From the NCBI RefSeq assembly GCF_001021385.1, contig NZ_CP011773.1, forward strand, positions 2,852,001 to 2,916,000: a stretch of DNA of 64,000 nucleotides, given 5' to 3'. A program made the translations under genes and the position numbers. The notes under the pieces are model-generated. The model made no database searches. It saw only the letters and a program-made list of their open reading frames with translations, and was not told the origin of the DNA. Position 1 is the first letter of the stretch. Each line of letters opens with the position of its first letter. This DNA comes from Mycobacterium sp. EPa45 (GTDB lineage Bacteria; Actinomycetota; Actinomycetes; Mycobacteriales; Mycobacteriaceae). Below are positions 25,501-35,220 of the stretch, piece by piece.

Positions 25501-28500
25501 GCGGACACCACTGGTGTCCTGCACTTCGTGGTCGAGACCGACGCCGAGGGCGAGCGTGAGCAGCGGGCCAGCGCCGTGCTGACCGCGGGCGAGGCCGGCG
25601 AGCAGCCGCGGACGTACGACATGGACGCGCTTCGTGACGCCCATCCCAACCATGCCGCCGGTGACGGCGTGCGGCAGTGGTTCGACGGCCGCGGCGTGCA
25701 GTTCGGTCCGGCGTTCACCGCGCTGCAGGCCGTCAACGCGGCCGACGAGAACGCCGACACCGTGCTGGCCGAGATCGGGTTGCCGACCTCGATCCGCAAT
25801 CAGCAGACGTCCTACGGAGTCCACCCGGCACTGCTCGACGCCTGCTTCCAGTCGGTCGCGGCCCATCCGGGCGTGCAGTCGTCCGGCACCGGCGGTCTGC
25901 TGCTCCCGCTCGGCGTGGACCGTCTGCGCGTGCACGGCCCGGTCCGCAACGCCCGGTACTGCCTGACCCGCATCACCTCGCTCGACGGGTCCACCGTCCA
26001 GTCCGACATCGACCTGCTCGACGACTACGGCACGGTGCTGTTCACCGTCCAGGGTCTGCGGATGGGCAGCGGCATGTCGGAGAGCAATGAAGGCGACCGG
26101 GTGCTCAACGAGCGGTTGCTCGGCATCGAGTGGCGCCAGCAGCAGCTCGCCGAGGTCACCCAGACCACGTCTGCGACGTGGTTGCTGGTCAGTACCTCCG
26201 ACACCGTCGACCTGCTGGCCTCGGCGCTGACCGACGCGCTCAAGCTCGCCGACGCCGACGTCACGACGATGTCCTGGCCGCAGCAGGCCGACCATGCCGC
26301 CAATGCCGAGCTGCTCGCGTCCTACTTCTCCGGCGGCAGCTTCGACAACGTCGTCGTGGTCTCCCCGGCCCGCGTCGCCGGCTGCCCCGAAGAGCAGCTG
26401 CCGCATCGCGGGGGAGAGCAGGTCCGCCACCTCGTGCGCGTCGCCCGCGAGCTGGCCGACACCGCCGGCGACGCGCCCCGGCTCCACGTGATCACCCGCA
26501 ACGCTCAGACCGTGCTTTCCGATGACCGGCCCAATCTGGAGCAGGCGGGCCTTCGCGGCCTGCTGCGGGTGATCGGCGCCGAGTACCCGGAACTGCGCCC
26601 AAGCCAGATCGACGTCGACGACGATGTCGACGCCAAGCTGGTGGCCCGCGTGTTGCTGTCCGGTTCGGAGGAGGACGAGACCGCCTTCCGCGCCGGCACG
26701 TGGTACACCGCGCACCTGTTCCCGAACCCGCTGCGGCCCGACGAGCGCTACACCACCGTCGTCGATCACTCCCGCGACGGCATGCGGCTGGAAATCCGTA
26801 CGCCCGGTGACATGCAGACCCTGGAGCTGGCGGCGTTCGACCGCATCCCGCCCGGGCCCGGGCAGATCGAGGTGGCGGTCACCGCGTCCAGCCTGAACTT
26901 CGCCGACGTCCTGCTGGCCTTCGGCCGCTACCCGAGCTTCGAGGGTCTGCACCCGCAGCTGGGCATCGACTTCGCCGGTGTGGTCACCGCGATCGGCCCG
27001 GACGTCACCTCGCACCGGGTCGGAGACCACGTGGGCGGCATGTCGCCCAACGGCTGCTGGGGCACGTTCGTGACCTGCGATGCCGATGTTGCCGTGACCC
27101 TGCCGCCGGGCCTGCGTGACGATCAGGCCGCCGCCGTGTCCACCGCGTCGGCGACCGCCTGGCACAGCCTGGTCGACCTGGCCAAGATCAAGGCCGGCGA
27201 CAAGGTGCTGATCCACTCCGCCACCGGCGGTGTCGGTCAGGCGGCCATCGCGATCGCCCGGCACGCCGGGGCGGAGATCTTCGCCACCGCCGGTACCGAA
27301 GAGCGCCGGGACATCGTGCGCGCGATGGGCATCGAGCACGTCTACGACTCGCGAAGCGCAGCCTTCGCCGAGGAGATCCGCCGCGACACCGACGGCTACG
27401 GCGTGGACATCGTGTTGAACTCGCTGACCGGTGCTGCTCAGCGGGCCGGCGTCGACCTGCTGGCCTTCGGTGGCCGGTTCGTCGAGATCGGCAAGAAGGA
27501 CATCTACGGCGACACCCGCCTCGGGTTGTTCCCGTTCCGGAAGAACCTGTCCTTCTACGGAGTCGACCTGGCGCTGATGGCGACCACGCACCCCGAGCAG
27601 ATCCGCGAGCTGCTGGACACCGTGTACCGGCTGACGGCCGAGGGCGTTCTGCCCCAGCCGGAGACCACGCATTACCCGCTGGCCGATGCGGCCACCGCGA
27701 TCCGCGTGATGGGTGCCGCCGAGCACACCGGCAAGCTGCTGTTGTCGGTGCCAAAGGTGGGTCACAGCAGCGTCGTCGTGCCGCCGGAGCAGGCCAAGGT
27801 GTTCCGCGGGGACGGGTCCTACATCATCACCGGTGGCCTCGGCGGCCTGGGCTTGTTCCTCGCCTCGAAGATGGCCGCGGCGGGCTGCGGCCGGATCGTG
27901 CTCAACTCGCGCTCGGAGCCGAAGCCCGACGCACTGGCCGAAATCGAGCGCATGCGGGCCGCCGGAACCGAGGTCGAGGTCGTCAGCGGCGACATCGCGC
28001 TGTCGGAGACGGTCGACCGCCTGGTGACCGTGGCCACCGCGACCGGCATGGCCGTGCGCGGCGTGCTGCACGCGGCCGCGGTCGTCGAGGATGCCATCCT
28101 GCCCAACATCAGCGACGACCTGATCGACCGGGACTGGGCCCCCAAGGTCTACGGAGCCTGGCATCTGCACCGGGCCACCACCGCGCAGCCGCTGGACTGG
28201 TTCTGCTCGTTCTCCTCGGCGGCGGCCCTGCTGGGCTCACCCGGTCAGGGCGCCTACGCCGCGGCCAACAGCTGGCTCGACGGGTTCACCCACTGGCGTC
28301 GTGCGCAGGGCCTGCCTGCCACGGCGGTTGCCTGGGGCGCCTGGGATCAGATCGGTGCGGGCAAGCACCTGGCCGCCTCGGGCGACACCACGATGATCAG
28401 CCCGGAGGAAGGCGCGCGGGCGTTCGAGGCGCTGCTGCGCCACGACCGTGCCTACAGCGGTTACGCACCGATGATAGGGACGCCGTGGCTGACCGAGCTT

Positions 28501-28848
28501 GCCGGGCGCAGCCCGTTCGCGGAGGCCTTCAAATCCAGTGGCGATCGTCCCGCAGACACCAGCACCTTCCGGGCCGAGCTGCACGAGCTACCGCGCGAGG
28601 ACTGGCCGATGCGAGTTCGTCGATTGGTATCGGAGCAGCTCAGCCTGATTTTGCGGCGCTCGATTGATCCGGATCGGCCGATTTCCGAATACGGTCTGGA
28701 CTCGTTGGGCAACCTGGAACTGAGGACGCGCATTGAAACTGAAACGGGGATACGCGTCCGATCGATGGATATAACGACTGTCCGGTCGTTGGCCGAGAGC
28801 CTGTGCGAAACACTGGCCGGCGTCATAACGTCAGCTGCATCCCGCTAA
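22561..28848 (+). CDS. Mycocerosic-acid-synthase-like iterative type I polyketide synthase
   Basis: Single-module, fully reducing PKS of 2095 residues, the size of the Mas/Pks2/Pks3-4/Pks5 family that makes methyl-branched acids from methylmalonyl-CoA. Domain order: KS (~5-430; Cys178 in DTACSSS, His313 in EAHGTGT, His349), AT (~530-860; Ser621 in GHSLGE), DH (~885-1150; His927, with N in place of G in HxxxGxxxxP), ER (~1420-1730; [11 protein letters not shown]), KR (~1750-1930; GGLGGLGLF, Tyr in GAYAAANS) and C-terminal ACP (Ser2048 in GLDSLG). There is no thioesterase, as in Mas, where release uses Pap-type acyltransferases. The start is GTG 22561. It heads a probable four-gene operon with the acyltransferase genes. 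Methylmalonyl-CoA could be supplied by the nearby mutAB. Closest to Pks5-type enzymes by context. Confidence 0.93.
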   Translation: MRQTSVTPIAVVGMACRLPGGIDSPHKLWEALLEGADLVTEVPADRWDAEDLYDPEPGVPGRSVSKWGAFIDDVTGFDPDFFGINEREATAMDPQHRVLLETSWEAIEQAGFTPSSLSGTSTGVFIGMSHDDYAMVTSDAGAFDQAYAFTGNPFSMASGRISHALGLHGPALTTDTACSSSLVAVHQACRSLHEGESDMALAGGVMLMLDQRLYASSSGQGMLSPTGRCHSFDVAADGFVRAEGCGIVVLKRLDDAQRDGDRVLAVIKSTASNQDGRTENILTPSRDAQVSVFEAALSAAGVDPATVGMVEAHGTGTPVGDTIEFNSVSSVYGTDGPCALTSVKSNFGHAESAAGVLGLMKAVLAVHHGVVPQNVHFNQLPEQLTRIQTGMFVPSENIPWPKNGGPRRAGVSSYGMSGTNVHAILEQAPDAPVVVDAAKTDAAKDLLVFPVCSSSVDELRNTAGRLADWVEAAGDDLSLPDLGYTLARRRGHRPMRTSVIADDRAELIAGLRHVAEGDDPFQPAVGHDDRGPVWIFSGQGSQWASMGTGLLATEPVFAAKVAEIEPLIAAESDFSVTEAMTAPETVEGIHRVQPTIFAVQVAMAATMRSYGVAPGAVIGHSLGEVAAAVVSGALSLEDGVKVICRRSLLCLRLAGGGAMASVEMPAQQVREELEQQGIEDVVVAVVASPKSTVIGGDTETVRRIVAGWEAREIMAREVNVDVASHSPQVDPILDELAEMLDDITPMAPEVPYYSATSFDPREQPYCDADYWVDNLRHTVRFSAAVQTALEDGFRVFGELAPHPLLIRAIDQTAATLDISVAALAGMRRGQEVPHGMGEFLGDLYSAGAQVDFSVLYPVGRLVDAPLPTWAHRNLVLMPDGTENQTRGTHLVAAHPLLGAHVRLLEEPERHAWAAEVGTSAHPWLVDHQINNVAALPGAAYCEMALAAARTVFGDDAEVRDVTFDAMLLLKDLTPVSATAEADTTGVLHFVVETDAEGEREQRASAVLTAGEAGEQPRTYDMDALRDAHPNHAAGDGVRQWFDGRGVQFGPAFTALQAVNAADENADTVLAEIGLPTSIRNQQTSYGVHPALLDACFQSVAAHPGVQSSGTGGLLLPLGVDRLRVHGPVRNARYCLTRITSLDGSTVQSDIDLLDDYGTVLFTVQGLRMGSGMSESNEGDRVLNERLLGIEWRQQQLAEVTQTTSATWLLVSTSDTVDLLASALTDALKLADADVTTMSWPQQADHAANAELLASYFSGGSFDNVVVVSPARVAGCPEEQLPHRGGEQVRHLVRVARELADTAGDAPRLHVITRNAQTVLSDDRPNLEQAGLRGLLRVIGAEYPELRPSQIDVDDDVDAKLVARVLLSGSEEDETAFRAGTWYTAHLFPNPLRPDERYTTVVDHSRDGMRLEIRTPGDMQTLELAAFDRIPPGPGQIEVAVTASSLNFADVLLAFGRYPSFEGLHPQLGIDFAGVVTAIGPDVTSHRVGDHVGGMSPNGCWGTFVTCDADVAVTLPPGLRDDQAAAVSTASATAWHSLVDLAKIKAGDKVLIHSATGGVGQAAIAIARHAGAEIFATAGTEERRDIVRAMGIEHVYDSRSAAFAEEIRRDTDGYGVDIVLNSLTGAAQRAGVDLLAFGGRFVEIGKKDIYGDTRLGLFPFRKNLSFYGVDLALMATTHPEQIRELLDTVYRLTAEGVLPQPETTHYPLADAATAIRVMGAAEHTGKLLLSVPKVGHSSVVVPPEQAKVFRGDGSYIITGGLGGLGLFLASKMAAAGCGRIVLNSRSEPKPDALAEIERMRAAGTEVEVVSGDIALSETVDRLVTVATATGMAVRGVLHAAAVVEDAILPNISDDLIDRDWAPKVYGAWHLHRATTAQPLDWFCSFSSAAALLGSPGQGAYAAANSWLDGFTHWRRAQGLPATAVAWGAWDQIGAGKHLAASGDTTMISPEEGARAFEALLRHDRAYSGYAPMIGTPWLTELAGRSPFAEAFKSSGDRPADTSTFRAELHELPREDWPMRVRRLVSEQLSLILRRSIDPDRPISEYGLDSLGNLELRTRIETETGIRVRSMDITTVRSLAESLCETLAGVITSAASR

Positions 28849-28870
28849 TAGGGTCGAAGGGGTAATTAGG

Positions 28871-30328
28871 GTGGTTGCACTAACAGCAATCCATGACTGG
28901 GTAGACGCGCCAGGCAAGGTCGTGTCGTGGAGCCCGTCACCGGCCTGCCTGAAGAAAGTTCAGGACGCGCCGATCAGCGATGCTCCGGCCAGCTATCAGC
29001 AGGCCCAGCACATCCGCAGCTATCGCAATCACACGGCCAATGGCCTGGAGATGGCGCGGCTGCTGATCCCGGCGTGGAACATGCCGGGCAAGTGTGACGT
29101 CCGGGCGATGACCTTCGTCATCAACGCCTACCTGCGGCGGCACGACACGTTCCACAGCTGGTTCGAGTTCTCCGCCGACGAGAACGGTGCGGAGCAGATC
29201 GTCCGCCACACGGTGCAGAACCCGAACGACATCCAGTTCGTGGCCACCAAGCACGGTGAGATGAACTCCGCCCAGTGGAAGAAGCATGTGCTCGACACCC
29301 CGAGCCCGTTGGAATGGGATTGCTTCCGCTTCGGTGTCATCCAGCGCGAGGACCACTTCACGTTCTACGTCAGCGTGGACCACCTGCATGCCGACGCGAT
29401 GCTGATGATGGCGCTGTTCGTCGAAATGCACATGAACTACGAGGCGCTGGCCGGGGGTGGCGCACCGCTGCGGCTGCCCGAGGCCGGCAGCTACCAGGAT
29501 TACTGCACCCGTCAGCACGAGTACACCAAGCAGCTGACCATGGATTCGCCCGATGTCCGGGGCTGGCTGAACTTCCTGGAGAGCAACGGCGGCACCATGC
29601 CGACGTTCCCGCTGCCGCTCGGCGATCCGTCGGTGCACTGCAGCGGTGACCTGCTCACCGTCCAGCTGATGGACGAGCACGAGTCGGACCGCTTCGAGTC
29701 GGCCTGCACCGCGGCCGGTGTGCGCTTCATCGGTGGCGTGTTCGCCGCGGCAGCGCTCGCTCACCGGCAGTTGACCGGCGACGACGACTACCACGTCATC
29801 ACCCCGACCACGACGCGCAGCACTCCCGCGGAGTTCATGACCACGGGCTGGTTCACCGGTGTGGTCCCGCTGTCGGTGCCCGTTGCCGCCCGCAACTTCG
29901 CCGAGGTCGCCCGGGCAGCCCAGGAGTCCTTCGACTCCGGGATGCCGCTGGCCAACGTGCCGATCGAGCGGGTCTACGAGCTGGCGGAGTCCGAAGAGAC
30001 GCCGCGCATCCGGCCGGCCGGTCCCGGCGTCCCGATGCTGTCCTACCTCGACGTGGGCCTGCCGCCACTGAACCCGGTGATCATGTCCCAGTGGTATGCG
30101 CTCAACGGGCACATCTACACGGACCTGGGTGCGGCCAATCAGGTCGGCATGTGGGTGAACCGCCGTGCCACCGGCACGATCATCACGGTCGCGTACCCGG
30201 ACAACCCGATCGCCCGCGAGTCGGTCGCCGAGTTCGTCGAGCTGATGAAGTGCATTTATCTTCGGGTGGCCGACGGCCGTTCCGAGCTGGTTTCGTCGTC
30301 GTCTCGCGTGCCCGCCGCGACGGTCTGA
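28871..30328 (+). CDS. PapA-type polyketide-associated acyltransferase
   Basis: Condensation-like acyltransferase of the PapA1/A2/A3/A4 family, 485 residues (family 470-510). It probably transfers the methyl-branched acyl chain from the upstream PKS onto a sugar such as trehalose. The catalytic HxxxD motif is His171-LHA-Asp175, with Ala instead of the usual Gly after Asp (DA). N-terminal SWSPSPACLKKVQDAPIS and the conserved PTTTRSTPAEFMTTGWFTG-type block (~317-336) are typical of PapA proteins. GTG 28871 follows the PKS stop by 22 bases. Which PapA subfamily it belongs to cannot be settled by eye, so no symbol is assigned. Confidence 0.88.
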   Translation: MVALTAIHDWVDAPGKVVSWSPSPACLKKVQDAPISDAPASYQQAQHIRSYRNHTANGLEMARLLIPAWNMPGKCDVRAMTFVINAYLRRHDTFHSWFEFSADENGAEQIVRHTVQNPNDIQFVATKHGEMNSAQWKKHVLDTPSPLEWDCFRFGVIQREDHFTFYVSVDHLHADAMLMMALFVEMHMNYEALAGGGAPLRLPEAGSYQDYCTRQHEYTKQLTMDSPDVRGWLNFLESNGGTMPTFPLPLGDPSVHCSGDLLTVQLMDEHESDRFESACTAAGVRFIGGVFAAAALAHRQLTGDDDYHVITPTTTRSTPAEFMTTGWFTGVVPLSVPVAARNFAEVARAAQESFDSGMPLANVPIERVYELAESEETPRIRPAGPGVPMLSYLDVGLPPLNPVIMSQWYALNGHIYTDLGAANQVGMWVNRRATGTIITVAYPDNPIARESVAEFVELMKCIYLRVADGRSELVSSSSRVPAATV

Positions 30329-30333
30329 TCTCC

Positions 30334-31764
30334 GTGGGCGACGATCGCCGCCGAGGCTCACGCCTCCGGCGCCGGGCCGTTCGGCCTGCACCCGACAATC
30401 CTGCACCCGACAATCCTGCACCCGACAATGTGGTGCCGTATGCGGATCAGGCGCTGCTGTTGGCACTGCGTGGCGCGGGCCAAGAGGCCGTCATGCAGCT
30501 CATCTGGATCTACGAGCACGAGCTCGACCTTGACGGGGTGCGGCGCTTCCACCAGAACTTCGGGCACGGGTTGGTCGGCCGCCTGATCGAGCGTTCAGCG
30601 CTGCCGTTCGGTCGGCACCGCTGGGTCTCGGTAGCCGGCCCGCAAACCCCACTGGAGATCGCCGACCACCCGCGGCCCCGCGAAGAGTTGTGGGACTGGG
30701 CCCACGAGCAGGTCGAATTGCCGCTCGATCCCGAGATGTCGCCGGCCTGGCGGGTGGGCGTCCAGTCATTCACCGACGGCACCAGCGCGGTGAGCCTGGT
30801 CGTGTCCCACACGATCGTCGACGGCGCCGGCATCGTCGCGTCCGTCATCGCCGCGATCCACGGCAGCGGTAAAGACCTCGGTTATCCGCCTCGGCACTCG
30901 CGTACCCGCACCCGCGCGGTGATCGAGGATCTGCGCCAGTTGGGTGCCGATCTGCCGGAGATCGGGCGAACACTGGTCAAGGCGGCGAAGGTCGCGACAC
31001 GGCGCAGGGACGAGCTGGTGCGCCCGAGCGAACCGGTGTCCGCGCCCGCTCGCGGTCGCGGTCAGCCGGTCATGACGGCGTTCACGACTGCCGTCATCGA
31101 CATCGAGCAATGGGACGCACGCGCGAAAGCGCTTGGTGGGAACTATTTTTCGCTGGTGGCCGGATTCGCCGGCAAGCTGGCTCAGCACATCGGACGCATC
31201 CGTCCCGGTGATGGCGCGGCAACGCTGATGATCCCGGTCAGCGAGCGCGACAACCCCGGCGGCGAGACCGGTGGCAACGTGGTGACGATCGCCAACGTGA
31301 CGTTCGACCCGGAGCCGGTCGCGAACGATCTCACCGGTGCTCGTGCGGCGATCAAGAAGGGGCTGGTGACCGCGCGGGCGACGCCCGACGAGATGGTCGA
31401 GTTGCTGCCGCTGATCCCTTTCGTGCCGAAGCGGGCGATGGGCCGGATGGCCGACATGGCGTTCAACTTCGCCGCCGACGTCCCGGTTTCCTGTTCGAAC
31501 ATGGGCGATGTTCCCGACGACCTGCTCAAGATCGACGGCACACAGGCTGAACGCCTCTACTTCGGCGGTGTCGACCGTAATCTCACTCTCGACGTCCTCG
31601 AACGGCGGCGCGGCCTTATGACGGTGGCATCGGCGCGCCTCGGGGGCAAGGTCATCCTCCCGGTGATGAGTTATCAGCCCGGCGCGGATAATTCGCGCAC
31701 CCGATTGCGCGAGGTGATCGCCCAAACTCTGGCAGAGTTCGAATTGTCGGGCACCATCGAGTGA
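30334..31764 (+). CDS. HxxxDG acyltransferase-like protein (WS/DGAT-like), first paralogue
   Basis: Protein of 476 residues from GTG 30334, 5 bases after the papA-like stop; GTG 30430 is an alternative start that would remove a PAPDN-repeat tail. It has the HxxxDG motif of the condensation/WS-DGAT superfamily (His159-TIV-Asp163-Gly with the longer start). Other shared family blocks are ERSALPFGRHRW (~85-95) and the C-terminal PVSCSNMGDVPDDLLKIDG. The next gene is a clear tandem paralogue. Similar paired genes sit beside pks/papA in lipooligosaccharide-type loci of fast growers. It probably acylates a glycolipid intermediate; substrate unknown. Confidence 0.8.
   Translation: MGDDRRRGSRLRRRAVRPAPDNPAPDNPAPDNVVPYADQALLLALRGAGQEAVMQLIWIYEHELDLDGVRRFHQNFGHGLVGRLIERSALPFGRHRWVSVAGPQTPLEIADHPRPREELWDWAHEQVELPLDPEMSPAWRVGVQSFTDGTSAVSLVVSHTIVDGAGIVASVIAAIHGSGKDLGYPPRHSRTRTRAVIEDLRQLGADLPEIGRTLVKAAKVATRRRDELVRPSEPVSAPARGRGQPVMTAFTTAVIDIEQWDARAKALGGNYFSLVAGFAGKLAQHIGRIRPGDGAATLMIPVSERDNPGGETGGNVVTIANVTFDPEPVANDLTGARAAIKKGLVTARATPDEMVELLPLIPFVPKRAMGRMADMAFNFAADVPVSCSNMGDVPDDLLKIDGTQAERLYFGGVDRNLTLDVLERRRGLMTVASARLGGKVILPVMSYQPGADNSRTRLREVIAQTLAEFELSGTIE
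30385..30429 (+). repeat. Three perfect tandem copies of a 15-bp unit
   Basis: The unit CCTGCACCCGACAAT occurs three times without mismatch (30385-30399, 30400-30414, 30415-30429). It ends directly before the alternative GTG start at 30430 of the acyltransferase-like gene. If translated it encodes (PAPDN)3, and copy-number change would not shift the frame. A minisatellite of this sort can vary between strains. Confidence 0.9.
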
Positions 31765-31774
31765 GGTTTGTGCA

Positions 31775-33127
31775 GTGAGCACGCAATCTGAGGAGCATCG
31801 GCTCGAGTTCTTCGACCAGACGGCATTCGAGCTGATGCGCGCCACCGGGCGCGGCCAGCTCATGCAGTGCGTCTGGGTCTACGAGCACCCCGTCGACTTC
31901 GAGGGGCTTCGGCGCTTCCACCGCAACATCGCGGACTCGCTCGGCGGCCGGCGCATCGAGCGCTCACCGCTGCCGTTCGGCCGACCGCGGTGGGTCCAAC
32001 CGCGCCAGGCGCCGTCGGAGATCCAGATCAACGAAACGCCCCGCCCGCGTGACGAACTCATGGCGTGGGCCGACGAGCTCGCTACCTTGCCGATCGACCC
32101 CGAATATGGCCCCACCTGGTACCTGGTGGTCCAGCCGCTGACCGACGGTGCGACCGCGATCAGCATGGTGGCTTCGCATGTCATCGGCGACGGCACCGCC
32201 GCCGGACTCGCCATCTTCGAGGCGGTCACCGGCAACGTCCGGGACGGGGGATATGACCGGCCGGGCTCGCGGACCCGTCGCCAGGCGCTGGCCGCCGATG
32301 CGCGCCAGGCCCTGCGGGACTTGCCGCAGACGCGCAAGGCGCTTGCGACGGGGGCGAAGTTGGTGTGGAGCAAGCGCCGCGACATCGCCCAGTCCAGGAA
32401 GCGGCGCGCCCGCGAGGCGTCGCTGGAGGAGATCGTCCACGTGCCATCGGTGGCGGCGTTCGTCGACATCTCCGAGTGGGATGAGCGGGCGGAAAGCCTT
32501 GGCGGAAACGGCTATTCGCTCCTCGTGGGTGTCACGGCGAAGCTGGCCGAGCGATTGGGCCGACGTCGCAAGTCCGACGGTGCCGTGACGCTGGTGATCG
32601 CGATCAACCTGCGCGAGAGCCTCGACGACGATCGGGCCCTGGCGATGGCCTTCGCGAATGCCACCGTCGACCCGGAGAAGGTGACCGTCGACCTGACCGA
32701 GGCGCGCACCGTCGTGCGCGAGTCGCGCCAGATGGCCAAGGACCAGACCGACCCGGCGATGGAACTGTTCCCGCTCATGCCGTGGCTGCCCAAGCCCGCG
32801 GTCAAGGGCGTGGCCGAGTTGCTGTTCTCGTATTCCGAAGACCTTCCGGTGTCCTGTTCCAACCTCGGCGACCTGCCGCCGCAGATCGCTCAGGTGGACG
32901 GCACGACCGCGGAGAAGGTCGTGCTGCGGGCCCTCGATCAGAACGTCACCCGCCGCGAGATCGAGCGTTCGCACGGCCAGCTGGTCGTGGTGTCCGCGCG
33001 ACTCAACGGCAAGGTCGTGATCTCGATCGAGGCCTACGAGATCGGTGCGGACAACACCAAGCAGCGACTGCGGGACCTGGCCGCTCAGACGTTGACGGAG
33101 TTCGGGCTCAACGCGGTCATCGAATAG
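31775..33127 (+). CDS. HxxxDG acyltransferase-like protein (WS/DGAT-like), second paralogue
   Basis: Protein of 450 residues from GTG 31775, 10 bases after its paralogue. It aligns with the upstream gene throughout: RGQLMQCVWVYEHPVDFEGLRRFHRN against QEAVMQLIWIYEHELDLDG; ERSPLPFGRPRW; SHVIGDG with His135 and Asp139; PVSCSNLGDLPPQIAQVDG; and a C-terminal GADNTKQRLRDLAAQTLTEF. The pair therefore arose by tandem duplication and diverged. No membrane segment is present. It is the last gene of the PKS operon and ends 6 bases from the convergent GAP-family gene. Family assignment is good, substrate unknown. Confidence 0.82.
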   Translation: MSTQSEEHRLEFFDQTAFELMRATGRGQLMQCVWVYEHPVDFEGLRRFHRNIADSLGGRRIERSPLPFGRPRWVQPRQAPSEIQINETPRPRDELMAWADELATLPIDPEYGPTWYLVVQPLTDGATAISMVASHVIGDGTAAGLAIFEAVTGNVRDGGYDRPGSRTRRQALAADARQALRDLPQTRKALATGAKLVWSKRRDIAQSRKRRAREASLEEIVHVPSVAAFVDISEWDERAESLGGNGYSLLVGVTAKLAERLGRRRKSDGAVTLVIAINLRESLDDDRALAMAFANATVDPEKVTVDLTEARTVVRESRQMAKDQTDPAMELFPLMPWLPKPAVKGVAELLFSYSEDLPVSCSNLGDLPPQIAQVDGTTAEKVVLRALDQNVTRREIERSHGQLVVVSARLNGKVVISIEAYEIGADNTKQRLRDLAAQTLTEFGLNAVIE

Positions 33128-33133
33128 CCCGGC

Positions 33134-33859
33134 TCACAGGCCGTGCAGCCCGATCCCGATCAGGACGAGGCCGAGCACCGCGAGGAAGGCTCCGACGTGT
33201 TTGCGGGTACGGGTGCGGATCCAGTTATTGAAGTGCTGCACCCAGATTCGGGTTCTCGCAGGTGCGACGAGGAAGCTCAGCAGCGGCAACCACGCGACCA
33301 AGCCACCCAGTAGAAGAAACGTCAGCACCGCGGCTGCCTGCTCGAGCGGCGGGGCTTGCGAGGCGATGATGAGCGCGAGCAGTGCAAAATAATCGACGCT
33401 CGGCATCGCGAGCGTCGCGCCGAGCGATCCGGACAACAGTGACGATTCGCCCTTCAGGAACTGGCCGAAGCGGTGGACGAGTTTCTTCAGCCCGGTGGGC
33501 GGTGGGTCCTCTGTCTCGGCGACACCGTCGGTCGCGGCCCGGTTGGGCACCTCCGCCATCGACGGGTGAGAAGCCTTGCGCAACTTGATGTTTGAGGCCA
33601 GCACCGCTCCCAACAGCATGGCGACGATTCCGATGCCGATCTGAATGTAGGCCGGGTTGACGCTGCCGCTGCTCAGAAAACTGTGATGGAAGACGAACAG
33701 GACGACGAATCCCACGGTGAGGCTGACCGTCAGGCCGGTGCAGAGGAACCCGAGCAATTGGCGAACGGGCCGTTGCTTGGTCAGCAAAAAGGCGATCGCG
33801 CCGACCCGCGCCGGTTCGATGCTTATCGCAAAACCGAGCAGAACGACGGTTGTCCACAC
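33134..33859 (-). CDS. GAP/Sap-family lipid-addressing membrane protein
   Basis: Polytopic membrane protein of 241 residues, start GTG 33859. About six membrane helices are visible (e.g. TVVLLGFAISIEPARVGAIAFLL, AYIQIGIGIVAMLLGAVLA, AAAVLTFLLLGGLVAWLPLLSFLV, VGAFLAVLGLVLIGIGL). A charged cytoplasmic loop in the middle (~95-140) carries KLRKASHPSMAEVP and GLKKLVHRF. This is the layout of Gap (needed for glycopeptidolipid surface export in M. smegmatis) and Sap (sulfolipid-addressing protein). Next to a PKS, Pap and glycosyltransferase it most likely helps a glycolipid reach the cell surface. It is the last gene of the reverse operon, 45 bases after the glycosyltransferase. Confidence 0.85.
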   Translation of the reverse strand: MWTTVVLLGFAISIEPARVGAIAFLLTKQRPVRQLLGFLCTGLTVSLTVGFVVLFVFHHSFLSSGSVNPAYIQIGIGIVAMLLGAVLASNIKLRKASHPSMAEVPNRAATDGVAETEDPPPTGLKKLVHRFGQFLKGESSLLSGSLGATLAMPSVDYFALLALIIASQAPPLEQAAAVLTFLLLGGLVAWLPLLSFLVAPARTRIWVQHFNNWIRTRTRKHVGAFLAVLGLVLIGIGLHGL

Positions 33860-33904
33860 GAAGGCGAATCCTACCTTGCCAGCCGATTTGCCCGCGTGGC
33901 TCGC

Positions 33905-35182
33905 TTACCTGGTGACGGAGTTGCCGGCGGTCGCTTCGAGGAGGTCGGCGGCCTTCGCGACGCTGTCCGACGGGGCGGTCATCTGGGTAGCGAGCAAACG
34001 AGCCCGTTCGGCTGTTCCGGGCGTGAGCACTGCCCGGAGATCGCTCAGCAGCGAATCGCGCGTGGTGGCGGTGAACCGCCTGGACCTGCCGACGCCCAGC
34101 CGAGTGACCTGTTTGCCCCATAGCGGTTGTTCGGCCGCCACCCACAGCACCAGGGTGGGGACACCGGCGCGGACGCCGGCCGCAGTGGTGCCCGCGCCGC
34201 CGTGGTGCACCACGGCCCGGCACGACGGGAAGACGGTGGCGTGGTTGACAGCGGGAACGACCTTGACGTGTGGGGCTGTCATGGCGTCGACGTCCGAGAA
34301 TCCCGCGCAGAACAGGGCCCGCTCGCCGAGCAGGTCGCACACGTCGGTGATCATGCGAACCGCGGCGGTGGGGGAGTCGAGTGGCATGCTGCCGAAACCG
34401 AAGTAAATGGGCGGGGTGCCCGCGGCGATCCACGACGCCAATTCCTCGTCGGTGTCGGTGGGCATCTGCAATGTCAGTGACCCGACGAGGGGGCGCCGAT
34501 CGTCCCATTCGCCCACCAGTCCCGGGAAGAAGACCGGGTCGTAGGCCTGGATCTCCAGGGTTTTCGCGGCGACGATGCGGGCCACCGGCCGGGTCGATGC
34601 CGCAGGCAGGCCCAAGGCGACCCGCTGTTGGCTCTCGGCCGGTTTCAAGATCCGCCAATGCATCCATTCGCCGGCCGCATAGCCGGCGCTGACCACGGAC
34701 AACGGCACGTGCACGGGCAGGAGTTGAGTATTGGCGCGGACGGGGAAGTAGTGCACCTCGGCCAGCGGCAGCCCGCGGTACTCGGCGATGTTGGCGGCGA
34801 TTTCCTGATACGCCGTACCGCTCACGACCAGGTCGGCGCCGTCGGTCATGGCCAGCAGTGTGTCACTCATGTCGGCCCAGCCGCGGGTGGCGGCTGCCCG
34901 GGCTTTCCGCAGTGCGTTCAGCGGGTTGCCGAGCCGGAGCCAGTCCGCCGGGGCCGCCGCGGTGAGTGCATCCGGGCGTTCGAACACATCACCTTGCAGC
35001 TGTTGTTGTGAGTCGGGTCCGTACGCGACGGTCGTCGGCAACCCCGCGGATCGGACAAACGCGACGAGGTTGGGTGGGACGGCCATGTGCACGTCATGCC
35101 CGCGGCGCTGCAATTCGAGGCCTACCGCCGCACAAGGCTCGACGTCACCACGGGTGCCGTGAATGCTGACCGCGATCTTCAT
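33905..35182 (-). CDS. GT1-family glycosyltransferase (UGT-like)
   Basis: GT-B glycosyltransferase of 425 residues, similar in layout to mycobacterial GPL/LOS rhamnosyl- or glucosyltransferases such as Rv1524/Rv1526c, which flank pks5 in M. tuberculosis. The N-terminal motif MKIAVSIHGTRGDVEPCAAVG matches the acceptor-domain signature. The C-terminal nucleotide-sugar motif includes PSCRAVVHHGGAGTTAAGVR followed by GVPTLVLW (~325-350), and YFGFGSMP is present near residue 260. No membrane helix; cytosolic. It probably adds a sugar to the lipid made by this locus. Donor and acceptor cannot be read from sequence. Its start is 38 bases after the membrane-protein gene. Confidence 0.9.
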   Translation of the reverse strand: MKIAVSIHGTRGDVEPCAAVGLELQRRGHDVHMAVPPNLVAFVRSAGLPTTVAYGPDSQQQLQGDVFERPDALTAAAPADWLRLGNPLNALRKARAAATRGWADMSDTLLAMTDGADLVVSGTAYQEIAANIAEYRGLPLAEVHYFPVRANTQLLPVHVPLSVVSAGYAAGEWMHWRILKPAESQQRVALGLPAASTRPVARIVAAKTLEIQAYDPVFFPGLVGEWDDRRPLVGSLTLQMPTDTDEELASWIAAGTPPIYFGFGSMPLDSPTAAVRMITDVCDLLGERALFCAGFSDVDAMTAPHVKVVPAVNHATVFPSCRAVVHHGGAGTTAAGVRAGVPTLVLWVAAEQPLWGKQVTRLGVGRSRRFTATTRDSLLSDLRAVLTPGTAERARLLATQMTAPSDSVAKAADLLEATAGNSVTR

Positions 35183-35220
35183 CGATCACCATTATCGGGT
35201 GCGCCGCCGCGGGGCACGCG

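Noticed and set aside
22507..28170. Very long open frame (about 1890 codons) on the minus strand opposite the PKS
   Set aside because: GC-rich codon bias keeps the antisense frame open. The product is a His/Arg/Gly/Val-rich sequence with no domain, while the plus strand encodes a complete PKS.
30385..30429. CRISPR-like repeat
   Set aside because: Units are 15 bp, directly abutting with no spacers, so it is a minisatellite.
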